Below are positions 10,917 through 22,305 of a stretch of 64,000 nt of DNA, in pieces (position 1 is the first letter of the stretch; every line of letters starts with the position of its first letter). Both the position numbers and the translations under genes were made by a program. The notes under the pieces are model-generated. The model was not told the DNA's origin. It did not search any database and saw nothing but the letters and a program-made list of their open reading frames with translations. Origin of the DNA: Glebionis coronaria (lineage: Eukaryota; Streptophyta; Magnoliopsida; Asterales; Asteraceae); the NCBI GenBank assembly GCA_025667525.1, contig CM046876.1, positions 481,326,557 through 481,390,556 of the forward strand, read 5' to 3'.

Positions 10917-13451
10917 ATGCCGGAAACTTCTAGCCCACATTCACCTTCCACAAACCCATCTTCACCAAGACTTAACCCTCCAGCAAATGACGATGATCTA
11001 CCCCAACTTCTTGACTCAAGAGGTGGATCACACGTAACCAGTGTACCAGTCTTTGATGAAGAAGACTTTGCCAGTTGGAAGAGTCAATTTCTTGTATACC
11101 TTGATGGACTTGAACCTTTTCTCTTAGAAATTTTAGAAAATGGTCCATATATTCCCATGGCGCTTACATCTACTGAAGAAAACCCTCTTCCCAAACCTGT
11201 CAAACAATAGACCTCAGCTGATAGGAAATTAGCAAACCAAGATAAACGTCTCAAAAGCATCATAATTTCCTGTCTTCCCAAGCATATCATGAAGTCTGTC
11301 ATTCAGTGTCCCACAGCTAAACAAATGTGGACAGACCTCATTCTTGGCTATGAAGGACCCTCTGAAACAAGAGAGACAAAGATTCAGGCACTCAGACTTC
11401 AGTTTAATGCCTTTAAGTCACTTGAAGGTGAAAAGGTTCAGCAAACCTATACTAGGCTGAAGATTCTTCTAAATGACCTTGCTATGAATGATGTCACTAT
11501 TGGTCAAGCTGAGATCAATGCTACTTTTGTCAACAGCCTTCCAAGAAAGTGGCTGAGCATGAATCAGACTCAGAGAGCTAACAACTCAATCAAAAATGAT
11601 ACCCTTGCTCAGCTCTATGGTAAGTACAATTATGAAGAAGGGCTGATCGATACTATCTACAAATCAGAGACTGAAAGATTTGTAGTCTAAGGAGCATCTT
11701 CCAAAGCTTTGATCTCTGCAACACATCCTCATGACAGCGATTCTGATATTGAAGAAGATACCCGTAGCAGCCAAGAGTTCTTGTCAGACCTCAATGTAGA
11801 ATTCCATGAAAGAGCACTGCTAGCCAACCAAAGAAGATACTACAAAAGATCTGGAAGAGTAGGATCAGCTAGCAAACCAACTGACAGGTCAAAAGAAACA
11901 TGTTTTGCCTGTGGAAAGCTTGGACATTATCAAAAAGAGTGTCCTTCTACCAAGACATCCTCACTCTCTTATCCATCATCTTCATCCAAACCCTACAAGT
12001 TCAAACAACATAACAACTCATCTCAATCCAATTCTTCAGACACTGAGAAGAAAGATTACAAAAATAAGTACAAGGCACTTAAAGCTGAGTTAGAACAAAT
12101 GAACTTGAAGATTGAAGCTATGTCCAAAAAGAAAGGTGGTGAGAAAAAGACTGAGAAAGGGTTGGTTGCTGAAACTTATGATTGGAATGATGAACCATTG
12201 ACTTCAGATGAAGAAGACACCACAAGAGTCAGGGCTTTTATGGCGATAGCTGAGGATGAACCAGTTGTTGGAAAAGGTGATGCAAGATCAGGACAATGGG
12301 TTGACATCACAATGAAAAAGGTACACATGCTTTTATCTATGTCTGATAGTGATGAACGTAAGCATGTCCTTGATTACACCATTGTTGATTTGCACTTTGT
12401 TGAGGAACAAAGGAAGAACCTACTTGATAAGTTTCACTCTGTTAAAACTGAAATGATAAATGCTAAGGCTGAATGTGAAACTCTCAGGCGGGTTAACTTA
12501 GAGAAAATATCCCTGCAAAATGAAGTAGCTAGATTAACCTTGAAAAACATAGCTTTAAATGATCAAGTCACTGAATTGAGCAAGATTATTGAAAAATGGC
12601 TGTGTGCTAGGTTTACTATTGATGAATTGCTTAGGGATGAAGTGCCTGCTGACTTAAACAGGGATATAACTGCTAAGAATAAAAAGCTGAGAATTCTCAC
12701 CAAACCCAAAGACATTGTCTTTAAATCTACAGAGACTATTCATATGTCAGATACCTCTTTGACTAATGATCCTGTCTCTGAAGATGTGGCTGAGCTACCA
12801 CCTTTGCCCAAACTCTCTGGAGTTGAACCTAGCAGTTCTTCTAGATCTACTAAGGACGAACTTAGGACAGACATTGAGAATCCTCCAGCCAAAGTTTTTC
12901 GTGTGCCTGCTAAACAAACTGGTAAACAAGTAGCTTTTAAACCTGTTACTACTAAAGCTGTGAATAAGGTTGACCCCACCACTGAAGATCGCCTGTTGTC
13001 TCTTATGAAAGAAGTAGAACTCTTGAAACAACACATTAAGCCTTCTGCTGAATGCTCTACTTCTCATGAACCTAAGTCAGTCCTAGGTGAACCCAAAGGG
13101 GAAAGGTTAATCAAACCTTATTGCAATGTTTGTAAAAATTCTCACCATTCGACCTTAGATCATGACAGACACATGGCAGCTAAAAGAGCTCAGACACCCT
13201 TTAGGGACAGACCACAGAGTTCCAAAAGACAACAGGGAAATTACAAATCTTATCCTCCCTGTAAATTTTGTGGGTTCATAGACCATCACTCAGACGAGTG
13301 TGGTGACTTCCCTGGGTGTGATATCTGTGGGAGTTATAATCATGAAACAATGAACTGTCCATCCCAACGCCAAAAGTTTTTCAGGAACACAAGAGTTGCT
13401 AACAAGCAATACAGGGAACCCACTGGAAAGTGGGTTCACCATAGGAACTAA
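10917..13451 (+). pseudogene. gag: gag of SIRE-like element, two nonsense codons
   Basis: One frame runs from the ATG at 10917 to TAA at 13449-13451 (845 codons), broken by TAG at 11208-11210 and TAA at 11688-11690. The first part is the copia capsid region (DFASWKSQFLVYL, later LQFNAFKSLEGEKVQQTYTRL). A CCHC knuckle CFACGKLGHYQKEC follows. Then comes a long lysine/glutamate-rich part with coiled-coil character, and near the C-terminus two more CCHC boxes, CKFCGFIDHHSDEC and CDICGSYNHETMNC, plus a cysteine-histidine cluster starting CNVCKNSHH. Gag packages the element RNA. Its length and multiple knuckles fit the SIRE lineage. The TAG at 11208 lies where related proteins usually have tryptophan (from memory), consistent with TGG to TAG. 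Confidence 0.88.
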
Positions 13452-13468
13452 TCTGTTTCTATGTATCT

Positions 13469-16400
13469 GTGCAGAAATATCTCAAGGAATCGGTATGGTA
13501 TCTAGATAGTGGCTGTTCTAGACACATGACAGGGATTCAACAATACCTGCACAGATACTTAAAGGAGCCAGGTCCCAAAGTGGTGTTTGGAGATAACTCT
13601 TCAGGTGACACAGAAGGATATGGCTCAGTGAATTGCAATGGGATCACATTTACCAGGGTTGCATATGTGAATGGTCTTAAACACAATCTTATTAGCATCA
13701 GCCAATTATGTGATGCTGACTATAAGGTTTTGTTTACTAAGACTCAGGGAACCATATTCAACAAAAATAATGATGTTGTGCTGGTTGCACCTAGAAGGAG
13801 AGATGTTTATGTCATCAACATGGCTGTGTGCTCTGAAGACAGTTCAAATTGTTTTCTTGCCAAAGCCTCTGAAAGTGTCAACTGGCTGTGGCACAAAAGA
13901 CTGTCTCATCTCAACTTCAAGAACATCAATAAGATAGCCACTCAAAACTTGGTTGCTGGTCTACCTTCAGTAATGTTTTCCAAAGACAAAACTTGTTCTG
14001 CCTGTGTCAAAGGAAAACATCACAGGTCTTCATTCAAGACTAGGCAATCATTCTCTATTGACAAGTGCTTACATCTCCTTCACATGGACTTGTTTGGGCC
14101 TGTCAAACCTCAAACCATTAATCACAACAAATACACCTTGTTCATAGTTGATGAATTTTCAAGATATACATGGGTGTTCTTCCTCAGAAGGAAAAGTGAT
14201 GCAGCTGATACCATCATGTCCTTCATCAGACAGGTTGAAAATATGAATGATGTTAGAGTCAAAGCTCTAAGAAGTGATAATGGTACAGAATTCAAGAATC
14301 ATCAACTTGAATCATTTTGTGATGAAAAAGGGATTTCTCAGAACTTCTCTTCAGCTGGCACTCCTGAACAAAATGGTGTGGCTGAAAGAAGAAACAGGAC
14401 TCTGATTGAAGCAGCAAGAACTATGTTAAATGGTGCAGCCTTACCAAAGCAATTTTGGGGAGAAGCTGTACACACTGCCTGCTACACTCAAAACAGATCA
14501 ATCATTGTCAAAAGACATGGCAAAACCTCCTATGAAGTTTTCAGAAAAAGATCTCCAGACGTCAGCTATTTTCATGTGTTTGGATGCCCTGTGTTTATTT
14601 ATAACTACAGGGATAAACTTGGAAAGTTTGATGAAAAAGCTGATGATGGTTTCTTTTTGGGATACTCTCCAACCGCCAAAGCCTTCAGAGTATTCAACAT
14701 CAGAAGACAAGAAGTAGAAGAAACTTTCCATGTCAGATTCAATGAAGATGATGAAGTCATACAAAGGACAGGAACAGAGGGTGAAGTCATACAGAGGACA
14801 GGAACAGAGGGTGATGAAGTAGATTTTAATGAAAACATTTCTTTCCCAAGTGATGAGTTCACAGAACCCAGACCTACCAGTCATCACCACTCCAACACTC
14901 TCACTCCTTATGTTCCTGCTTTTGACCCTCTGTCTACTCACAACATAGAAGTTCCTACCTCTCAGGAACTTGATGAAGAAGAACCTCAAATCTCTGATGG
15001 TCCTTCTCATGATATTGATGACTCACCAATTCTTCAAATCTCTGAAGATTCTCCTGCTGATAATGAAATAGCTTCCCTTGATATGGCTGAAGAAGACTCT
15101 GACACTGAAGTAGTCTTTGAAGAAAGCCCTCCTAGTCAGCAGGATGAGACTCAAATTGTACCAGCTGTGCCCTCAAGTACCCCTGTTCTTGAATCCCCAG
15201 CTCCTCAAAATAAGTGGTCAAGAGATCAACACATTCTTCTTGTCAACATTATTGGGGAACCAAATGCAGGGGTCACAACCAGACAGCGAATCCAAGACTC
15301 AGAGTCAGCCTCAGCCAATTAATGTCTATTTGCTGAATTTCTTTTCAAATTGAACCTAAAAGAGTTGCTGAGACTCTGGTAGAAGAAGGATGGGTAGCTG
15401 CTATGCAAGAAGAAATCAATCAGTTCAAAAGGAACAAAGTATGGACACTAGTGCCAGCTCCACCTGGAAAGAATATCACAGGCACTAGATGGATCTATAG
15501 AAATAAGATGGATGAAATTGGGAACATCATCAGGAACAAGGCAAGACTGGTAGCACAGGGATTCTCTCAGACTGAAGGAATTGATTATGATGAAACTTTT
15601 GCACCTGTTGCTAGACTTGAGGCCATCAGAATCTTCCTTGCTTATGTTGCCTATATGAACATCACTGTGTATCAGATGGATGTTAAGAGTGCCTTCCTCA
15701 ATGGTGATTTGGCTGAGGAAGTCTATGTTGCACAACCTGAAGGATTTGAGAACAGTGAGTTTCCCAACCATGTGTACAGACTTCACAAGGCTATGTATGG
15801 TCTGAAACAAGCTCCAAGAGCATGGTATGAAACTCTTTCAAATTTCTTATCTGAAAATAAATTTATCAGGGGTTCTATTGATAAAACACTCTTTACCTTC
15901 AAGGACAAGAGTGATTTCATCATTGTGTAGATTTATGTGGATGATATCATCTTTGGGTCAACAAATGTCAATCTTAGTAAACGTTTTGCTAAATTAATGA
16001 CCAAGAAATATGAGATGAGTATGATGGGTGAATTAACTTACTTTTTGGGCTTTCAAATTAAACAATGTCCTAAGGGAATTTCTATTTGTCAAGAAAAGTA
16101 TGTTAAGGATTTACTTAAAAAATATGACTTAGCTGATTGTGCATCAGTGAAATACCCCATGCTTCCACCCAACAACTTGGGCCCTGATGAGTCAGGGGTC
16201 TCTGTCAATGAGACTCTATATAGAGGCATGATTGGGTCACTGATGTATCTAACAGCCAGTCGTCCAGATATCCAATTCTCCACATGTCTCTGTGCAAGGT
16301 ACCAAGCTAACCCAAAAGAATCCCATCTAGTGGCTGTTAAGAGAATTTTCAGGTATCTCAAAGGAACACCATCCCTAGGTCTATGGTATCCAAAGGAATC

Positions 16401-16890
16401 AGGCTTTGATCTCAAGGCCTATTCAGATTCAGATTATGCTGGATGCTGTATTGACAGGAAAAGTACTTCAGGCAACTGTCAAATCCTAGGAGGAAAATTG
16501 GTTGGATGGAGTGCTAAGAAGCAAAACTCTGTGGCTATGTCTTCAGCTGAAGCAGAATATGTCGCTGCAGCCAGCTGTTGTGCTCAGGTGCTCTGGATGA
16601 AAAGTCAATTGGCTGACTATGAAATCTTGTATGACAAAGTACCAATCTTTTGTGACAACACCAGCGCCATTGCCATATCCAACAACCCTGTTCTTCACTC
16701 TCGCACCAAACACATTGATATCAGGTATCATTTTATCAGGGATCATATAATGAAGGGAGATATTGAGCTGCATTTTGTTCCCACAGAGCTGCAACTAGCT
16801 GATATATTTACAAAGCCTTTGGCTGAACCTTCGTTCAACAGGCTAGTTGCTGAGCTAGGAATGCTCAATATCTCAAAGCCTGTGGCTTGA
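13469..16890 (+). pseudogene. pol: pol of SIRE-like element (protease, integrase, RT, RNase H), broken
   Basis: Frame 1 (13469-15322) starts in a different frame from gag. It has the protease site WYLDSGCSRHMTG, a pre-integrase zinc region (WLWHKRLSHLN, then CSACVKGKHH), and the integrase DDE residues in HMDLFGP, RSDNGTEF and GVAERRNRT. A stop TAA at 15320-15322, then a one-base shift near 15345, lead into the RT frame from about 15350. RT shows [21 protein letters not shown] and the catalytic YVDDIIFG. A TAG at 15928-15930 lies just before YVDD, where glutamine is usual. RNase H has the acidic triad in YSDSDYAG, SSAEAEYVA and FCDNTSAI and ends at 16890. A 30-bp in-frame duplication (EVIQRTGTEG twice) lies at 14753-14812. 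No single lesion removes a catalytic residue. Confidence 0.92.
14753..14812 (+). repeat. 30-bp in-frame tandem duplication in pol
   Basis: Two copies of a 30-bp unit beginning GAAGTCATACA, differing at one base, encode EVIQRTGTEG twice in the acidic linker after integrase. Length is a multiple of three, so the frame is kept. Confidence 0.9.
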
Positions 16891-17270
16891 TATTAAATGT
16901 GTTCATTAAATGATTGATTCTATATTAAATGTTTATTAAATGTTTTTCACATGAAACTAGGTAGTTACTTTCCAAGTAAATGCAAAAAACATTCTCCAAT
17001 ATTTAATCATTCATTTTTCGGATAACGAGGAGACAAACTTTTTGAAAGGTCAAGGGGACCCACTTGAGCAGTCATTTTCGCCCTTGCATTTAATACGGTT
17101 GAATAACTGTTCACTTAAGTTTGAATATATATTGTCTTCTTTCTCTTCTCACCCACCACCATTCTAAAATCAACTTCTCTCTCTAAATTCTTATCTCTCT
17201 CAACCATCCGCCATTTTCATTCACCTTCAACCTCAAATCAATAGCGTTTCCCGTTCCAAAAGCCTCCAAT
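16891..17270 (+). other. spacer between pol and 3' gene, with TATA-like and pyrimidine-rich leader
   Basis: Non-coding, 380 bp. GAATATATATTG around 17122-17133 is TATA-like. It is followed by a pyrimidine-rich stretch with CT repeats (about 17136-17235), like a plant 5' untranslated leader, leading to the 3' gene. I infer a possible internal promoter; there is no direct proof. Confidence 0.35.
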
Positions 17271-18383
17271 GTGAACTTCGAGATCAACGAGAGCATCATC
17301 GCCTCCAACAACGCCATTGGATGGATTAAGGCACCAAACAGCACCTATTCAGATCTGGTAAATTTCATGCAGAATTGTGACCTAAATGAAGCCTTCACCA
17401 AATCTCCATCCACTTTTTACCAAGAATACCTTAGGGAATTCTGGTATTCTGCTGAAGTAGTAGAAGACACCATTACATTTAGCCTCTCATGTAATGAACA
17501 TCCCTTTGCCTTTTCCCTTAAAGACTTTTCTAGTGTGGCCGGACTAAAACATGGAGATGAATGCTTGAAGACTGTTGACAAAAAGGCTGTCAAGGAAGCC
17601 CTGGCCACACTAAACCCTTGCCATGATGTTAATCCTGTCCTTACACCAGCTGAAGTCCTCGCCAAATCCCCTCTGAAGATTAAGTATTTCACTCCTATGT
17701 GGCGTGTCCTCTTCACCTACATTGTGAAGTCCCTGGGAGGAATGCAGGGATCACAGGATCAGATGTCGTCCAATCATCAGGCTATTGCGTATGGATTAAT
17801 CTGGGGAGCTGATGTCGACTTTGGAAGCATCCTATTCTTAAACCTGGTAGAACAACTGAAGGGAAGGAATCAGGTCAGGGAAAAGAACATCTGTTATGTG
17901 CGCTTCTTGTCCCTGATCTTTGAGAGTTTGCTGGGAGAAAATTACCACAACAAGGCTTTGACTGCCCTTAAGCCCTATCGCATCACTGGCGCCATCTACA
18001 AGGAAATAGGAGCTGAGGATATCCCTGACACTGCACACATGCTGAACGTGGCCAACCAGGTACCTATTGCTGAGAAGCCCTTGCTCCCTTCCTCTGAGAA
18101 GGTGAATACTTCTAGTGTCGCTGGCAAGTCTATGTCTTTGACCTCTGGGCAGCACACTACTAAGTCCAAGGCTTCATCTGGCCAACAGCCAAAGAAGAAG
18201 AAAATCCCCTCTTCTTCCCACTTCAAAGTTGTTAGTAAGGCCAAGGAAAAGAAGATTGACACCGCCTCTAGTCCAGATACTCTTGTGGATTCAGAATCTT
18301 TGGCTGACAAACAACAGGCGTCTAGTGTCTCTCGGTCAGCAGAGACAACAGGAAACCAGCCAAACCAAGCTGATATCTCACAG
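17271..18383 (+). pseudogene. 3' gene of SIRE-like element, exon 1 (env-like position)
   Basis: 371 codons open to a CAG|GTAATC splice-donor-like site; reading on, the frame stops at 18404. No ATG leads the frame: it enters at GTG 17271, two bases after an out-of-frame ATG. The N-terminal half (STYSDLVNFMQNCDL, FYQEYLREFWYSAEV) resembles, from memory, the 3' ORF of SIRE elements in Asteraceae, sometimes called env-like. I see no signal peptide or membrane segment, so a true envelope role is not supported. The C-terminal part is Ser/Lys-rich with a nuclear-localisation-like PKKKKIP. Exon 2 at 19117 continues in phase 0. Function unknown. Confidence 0.6.
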
Positions 18384-19116
18384 GTAATCAGTGTACATTT
18401 TTAGAGGTTCACAAGCAACCACTCTCATTTGTCTGTAGGAGAGAGTGGTGAAGTTAGGGTAATCCTCGACCCATAGAAGTCTGTCATTACACTTAGAATA
18501 CTTTAAGACTTCTGTACACCCTGTCTATGCACCAGGGAATGATTCATTTGTGTTTATAAAGCACCCCGATGACCCTGAACCCTCTAGACAGTATTCAGGC
18601 TAACAACAACCTGAATACATTAATGTCTCAACCTTGATCAGTTGTACTTCACACAGCCTCTTGGTTCCCTCCTTAAAAGAGTCCCAAAGGATTCATCCTT
18701 TCAGGGGGAGCTGAATCATCACCCTCAGCTTTCCTAGGGACAGCGTAACAGGCGACCTACAACAACATATGTTTCACTCTTAAAAGAGTCCCAAAGGTTT
18801 TACCTTTTGGGGGGGCTGAATAATCACACTCAGCTTTCCTAGGGGCAGCGACTGGCGATCATTAAACAACATATGTTTCACAATCAAAAGAGTCCCAAAG
18901 GTTTCTTACCTTTTTGGGGGGGCTGAATAATCACACTCAGCTTTCCTAGGGGCAGCGAATGGCGACCATTAACCACACTTCATTCACATTTAAAAGAATC
19001 CCAAGGATTTATCCTTTGGAGTGGCTGAGTAATAACCCTCAGCCTCTCTGGGACAGCGAAATGGCGACCATTCACCTTATATTTTTTCCCTGTTACTAAT
19101 TACAACAAACTTGCAG
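18384..19116 (+). other. putative phase-0 intron in the 3' gene
   Basis: Donor CAG|GTAATC at 18381-18389, acceptor AACTTGCAG|GCT at 19108-19119, 733 bp. Both flanking frames are in phase 0, and no frame is open across it. It contains four tandem repeats of about 105 bp. Splicing is inferred from the sites and frames only. Confidence 0.5.
18673..19078 (+). repeat. four tandem repeats of about 105 bp in the putative intron
   Basis: Units start near 18673, 18780, 18885 and 18990, each with AAAAGAGTCCCAAAGG, a G-run, CTGAATAATCAC, CAGCTTTCCTAGGG and GGCGACCATT. Each unit includes a short inverted repeat (CCCAAAGG with CCTTTTGGG), so each could fold. The last copy is the most diverged. Confidence 0.9.
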
Positions 19117-21390
19117 GCTGAAATTGTACAGCCAGTCAAAGAATCTCAGGTACACGAAAAGGAGGCTGAAATAATGACTCAGGATAAACTCAATACTGAA
19201 GAGCTTGTGTTAAATGTTGATGAAGAAATGCTCTCAGTAGAAGATTATGTCTCTGAATTTGAGCCCATGCTTGAGGATGAATTCCCTGAGGGAATGTTTG
19301 ATGAAGAGGATGAAGAAGATGAGGACGACCAGCTGTCTGCCTCTCCTCCTAAAGATATAGCTGTGTCCACACCAGCTGATGATAAGACTTCTACTCTCAA
19401 GGAAGCTGTTGACACCCCAAACTCTGCTACATCTGCAACAACAGTCTTCCAAAGACCAACATATGATCCAACAGCCGAATTCCTCATGTTTGATCATCCT
19501 GCCCAGACCAACTTTGACTTAATTCCAAGGGGGGATGATTTTGCTCAGCAAAGCCTCAATATCAAGAACCTTCAGCCCGTACATCATCAATCTGATATTG
19601 AGCGCTTATCAAGGAAGCTGGATGTGATCAAGTCAGAGATGCACAATTTTACTGTCACATTTCCAGGCATCATCAAGAAGGCTGTGACTGAGGCTGTCAC
19701 TGAGCCAATTCAGGAGGGTGCAAGAAAAGGTGTGGCCCAGGGACTCAGTCATCTCTCAACACGAATCAAGGATGCCATTGACTCAGTTGTCCCTGCTATG
19801 TTCCATGCACAAGAAAACACCTTGAACAGGCACTTTAATGCTGTTCGCAACAGACAATACAACCATGCAAACTTTATTGTCAGGCGTGTTCAGGCAAATA
19901 CTAATGCCAATGCCAACCTCTTGCTGAAGATTGCCAGGGCTTCAAGAAAAAGGCAACGTGCCATGGCTGCCTCTGTGGAGTAGATTGCAAGACGTTTTCA
20001 GGCATGTTCATCCAAACATCAGGGAAGTAAGGATGAACGTGAGGGGGAGAAGAATACTACACTCAGCCTTGCATCTGCTGAACAAGGCTCATCATCAGCC
20101 AATCCCTCAACTACACCTGTTCCTCTACAAGTCATCACACCAGTTATAGTACACGATGATGAGGATGATACTCAGGGGGAGCAACAAACACAAGATGGAG
20201 CTGACTCATCAAAATCCATGATCTTAGTTAACATCAGCAAGCCTGAGGATGATGATGAGCCAGCAGCCAAGAAACTAAAATTCACTGTGAGCTCTCTCCC
20301 CAAATCTATTCAAACTCAGGCTCAGACAGCGTTTCTCAAAAGAGCTGATGTTTTGAAAGACATAAGTGTGGAGTCCTATGTCTCGAAGAAAGGAAAGGAG
20401 ATAGTTTTGGTTGATACTGACACCAAACTTAAGAAGATAGCTGCGATGCTAGAGATAGGAGGATCCACCACAGACCTTTCCCACTTTTCAACCTTTACAC
20501 CTTCCGATGAGATTCCTTTAACCCCTGAAGAAATAGAGCAACAGGCTGAAGAATTCAAAAGACTAAATGAGCTCAAGACAACCAAAGAATTAAATGAAGC
20601 TACTCTGAGGAAGATGACACCACCTGAAAGGGAAAAACAAAAACAAAGGTTGAGGGAAATGGAACTAAAACGCGCTGAGGCCTTAAAGAAAGTCAAAGCT
20701 GACTATGATGCCTGCGTGAACAACAGGTATGCTGCTGGCAAGATAACCAAGTTTAAATACACCATTCACAAATCCACAAACACCCCACAGATGATCTTAT
20801 GGAGGGAAAACCAACAGAGGAATATGGATGTGTTTGACAACTTCAGGTTAAAGACACTTGGGTTATCAGAATGGTTTGAACTCGAAGCCTTAGCTGCCAA
20901 AAAGTCTGGACAGGCAAATTTCCTTCTGCTTAAAACTCTTAAGGCTAAGTTTAACTGGATCAAGGAAACAGCTGCAAAACTCAAGATTGATCCCCCACCA
21001 CAGCTTTTTGAACAAGAACCCCCAAAGACAGGCAACAAAAGAAGAAGAATTTCACAAATTGTTGATGAAACTTTTGTTACTGAAGATGTTCGTGTGGATG
21101 GTATGCACAGGGATTTGATCCTTCCAAATGGTATTGTTGGCCCTGTTGATGGTCAGACATACTCAGTGCCTGAAAGAGGAATGGCATTTAGGAACAAGGC
21201 TTGCCAGTATGCTTTTCAGAGGGAAGATGAGCTGTGCTTGGCTTCAACTATTCAGCTACTCTGTCACAAGAAGTGTCTCAAGATCAACATAGAGTATTCC
21301 AAGAAGTTTCCAAAGACTTTGCAGGATGAAATTGATAACAGATTAGATGTGGCTGAAGCTGAAGAAAGAATAAAAAATGATGACTATTGA
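19117..21390 (+). pseudogene. 3' gene of SIRE-like element, exon 2, one amber stop
   Basis: One frame runs from the acceptor-like site at 19116/19117 to TGA at 21388-21390 (757 codons), interrupted only by TAG at 19981-19983. The start is acidic (FDEEDEEDEDDQL). After the TAG the frame stays open through a Ser/Thr/acidic linker, then comes a charged coiled-coil segment (EEIEQQAEEFKRLNELKTTK, KQKQRLREMELKRAEALKK) and a basic NKRRR cluster. I recognise no enzyme domain or transmembrane helix. With exon 1 it would give a protein of about 1130 residues, which argues for a DNA/RNA-binding or structural role rather than envelope, but that is inference. Confidence 0.6.
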
Positions 21391-21579
21391 AGATGGTGTC
21401 AGCCCTTTTTACCTTCATCTTTTATTTTACTTATGTAATGAACTTGTAATTTTCTTTAAGTCTTAATAAAATCATGAGGTATGTTTGTTTAGATCTGTTA
21501 TGTGTAAGAAGAAGCTGTTAAACTCACTTACCTTAACTTAGTTAGATCTAGCATTATTTATGTTTAAATAGGGGGAGAT
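21391..21579 (+). promoter_or_regulatory. 3' untranslated region and polypurine tract
   Basis: AT-rich tail of the internal region ending in AATAGGGGGAGAT directly before TGTTGGG of the 3' LTR. It is the primer site for plus-strand DNA synthesis. Confidence 0.85.
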
Positions 21580-22305
21580 TGTTGGGAATCTAAACTTATT
21601 AGATTCCCTGATCATTGATTTAAACATAATTAGGCTGATAGATAGTCCCTTTCCTGTGCCTAGGAGGCAGGCAAGTTTCATAAGACTCACAGAGATCCAA
21701 GTCTCTGTGAGCAACCTCAGAGGAGTCCATGTCAGAGACATTGTCAGGGAAGTCGAAGATTACCTGAAGACATACTCCTTGGCTGTGATGGATAACAGCC
21801 AAGATGTATTAGGGACTCTGAGGGGTTGAGAGTTAACAGGGGGTGGCAATACCCTGATAACTCACAGCACACTTTGGACATGCCATTTGTGTGTTCGAGA
21901 ATATGAAGAATAAGGAAACTGTTTTTGACAACTGTTCCTTAAAGCATAATGGAAGACTACCAAGAATAGAAGGACATCATGTGACTGATGTGGGAACTTG
22001 TAAAAGCTTGTGTAGTCGACATCAAGTACTGTTTAAGTCAAACTCGTAACACTATAATTAGGATGTGTATCCATGCATTAATGTTTAACACTTTGAGATA
22101 TTAAGAACATTAGTGCGTATAACTTAGTGAATCAAACAGCTACGACTGTATTCATAAGTTAGGGTTTATTGTTGTTCAAAGTGTACACAACACATTGTCA
22201 TCAAACGGTGTTATCCATAACACTTGTAATTCTTTATTATACAATAATAAGATTACGTTTGAAAAGTAATACCTTGTGTTGATTAAGTTAAGATTAGGGT
22301 TTCTA
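21580..22305 (+). repeat. 3' LTR of SIRE-like element, truncated at its end
   Basis: Matches the 5' LTR from its first base to GGGTTTCTA (22305), then switches to sequence from 9011 onward. The last 37 bp or so of the LTR and the right target duplication are missing. About ten substitutions and one base insertion separate it from the 5' LTR, including the TATA change at 22053-22060. The switch point shares CTA between the two sources. Confidence 0.92.

Larger units (their letters stand above)
10098..22305 (+). mobile_element. SIRE-lineage Ty1/copia retrotransposon, 12.2 kb
   Basis: The order is 5' LTR (10098-10842), PBS, gag (10917-13451), pol (13469-16890), an extra spliced-looking 3' gene (17271-21390), polypurine tract, and a 3' LTR (21580-22305) that lacks its last 37 bp or so. 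Large gag with several zinc knuckles, the TTGGTATCAGAGC PBS and a long ORF after RNase H place it in the SIRE/Maximus group. LTRs differ at about ten positions over 725 bp, so it is fairly recent. At least five in-frame stops and a frameshift make this copy non-functional. It also lost the right target duplication through the rearrangement described under findings. Confidence 0.9.

Noticed and set aside
17271..18383. Envelope glycoprotein
   Set aside because: No signal peptide, transmembrane helix or cysteine pattern; only the position after pol resembles env.
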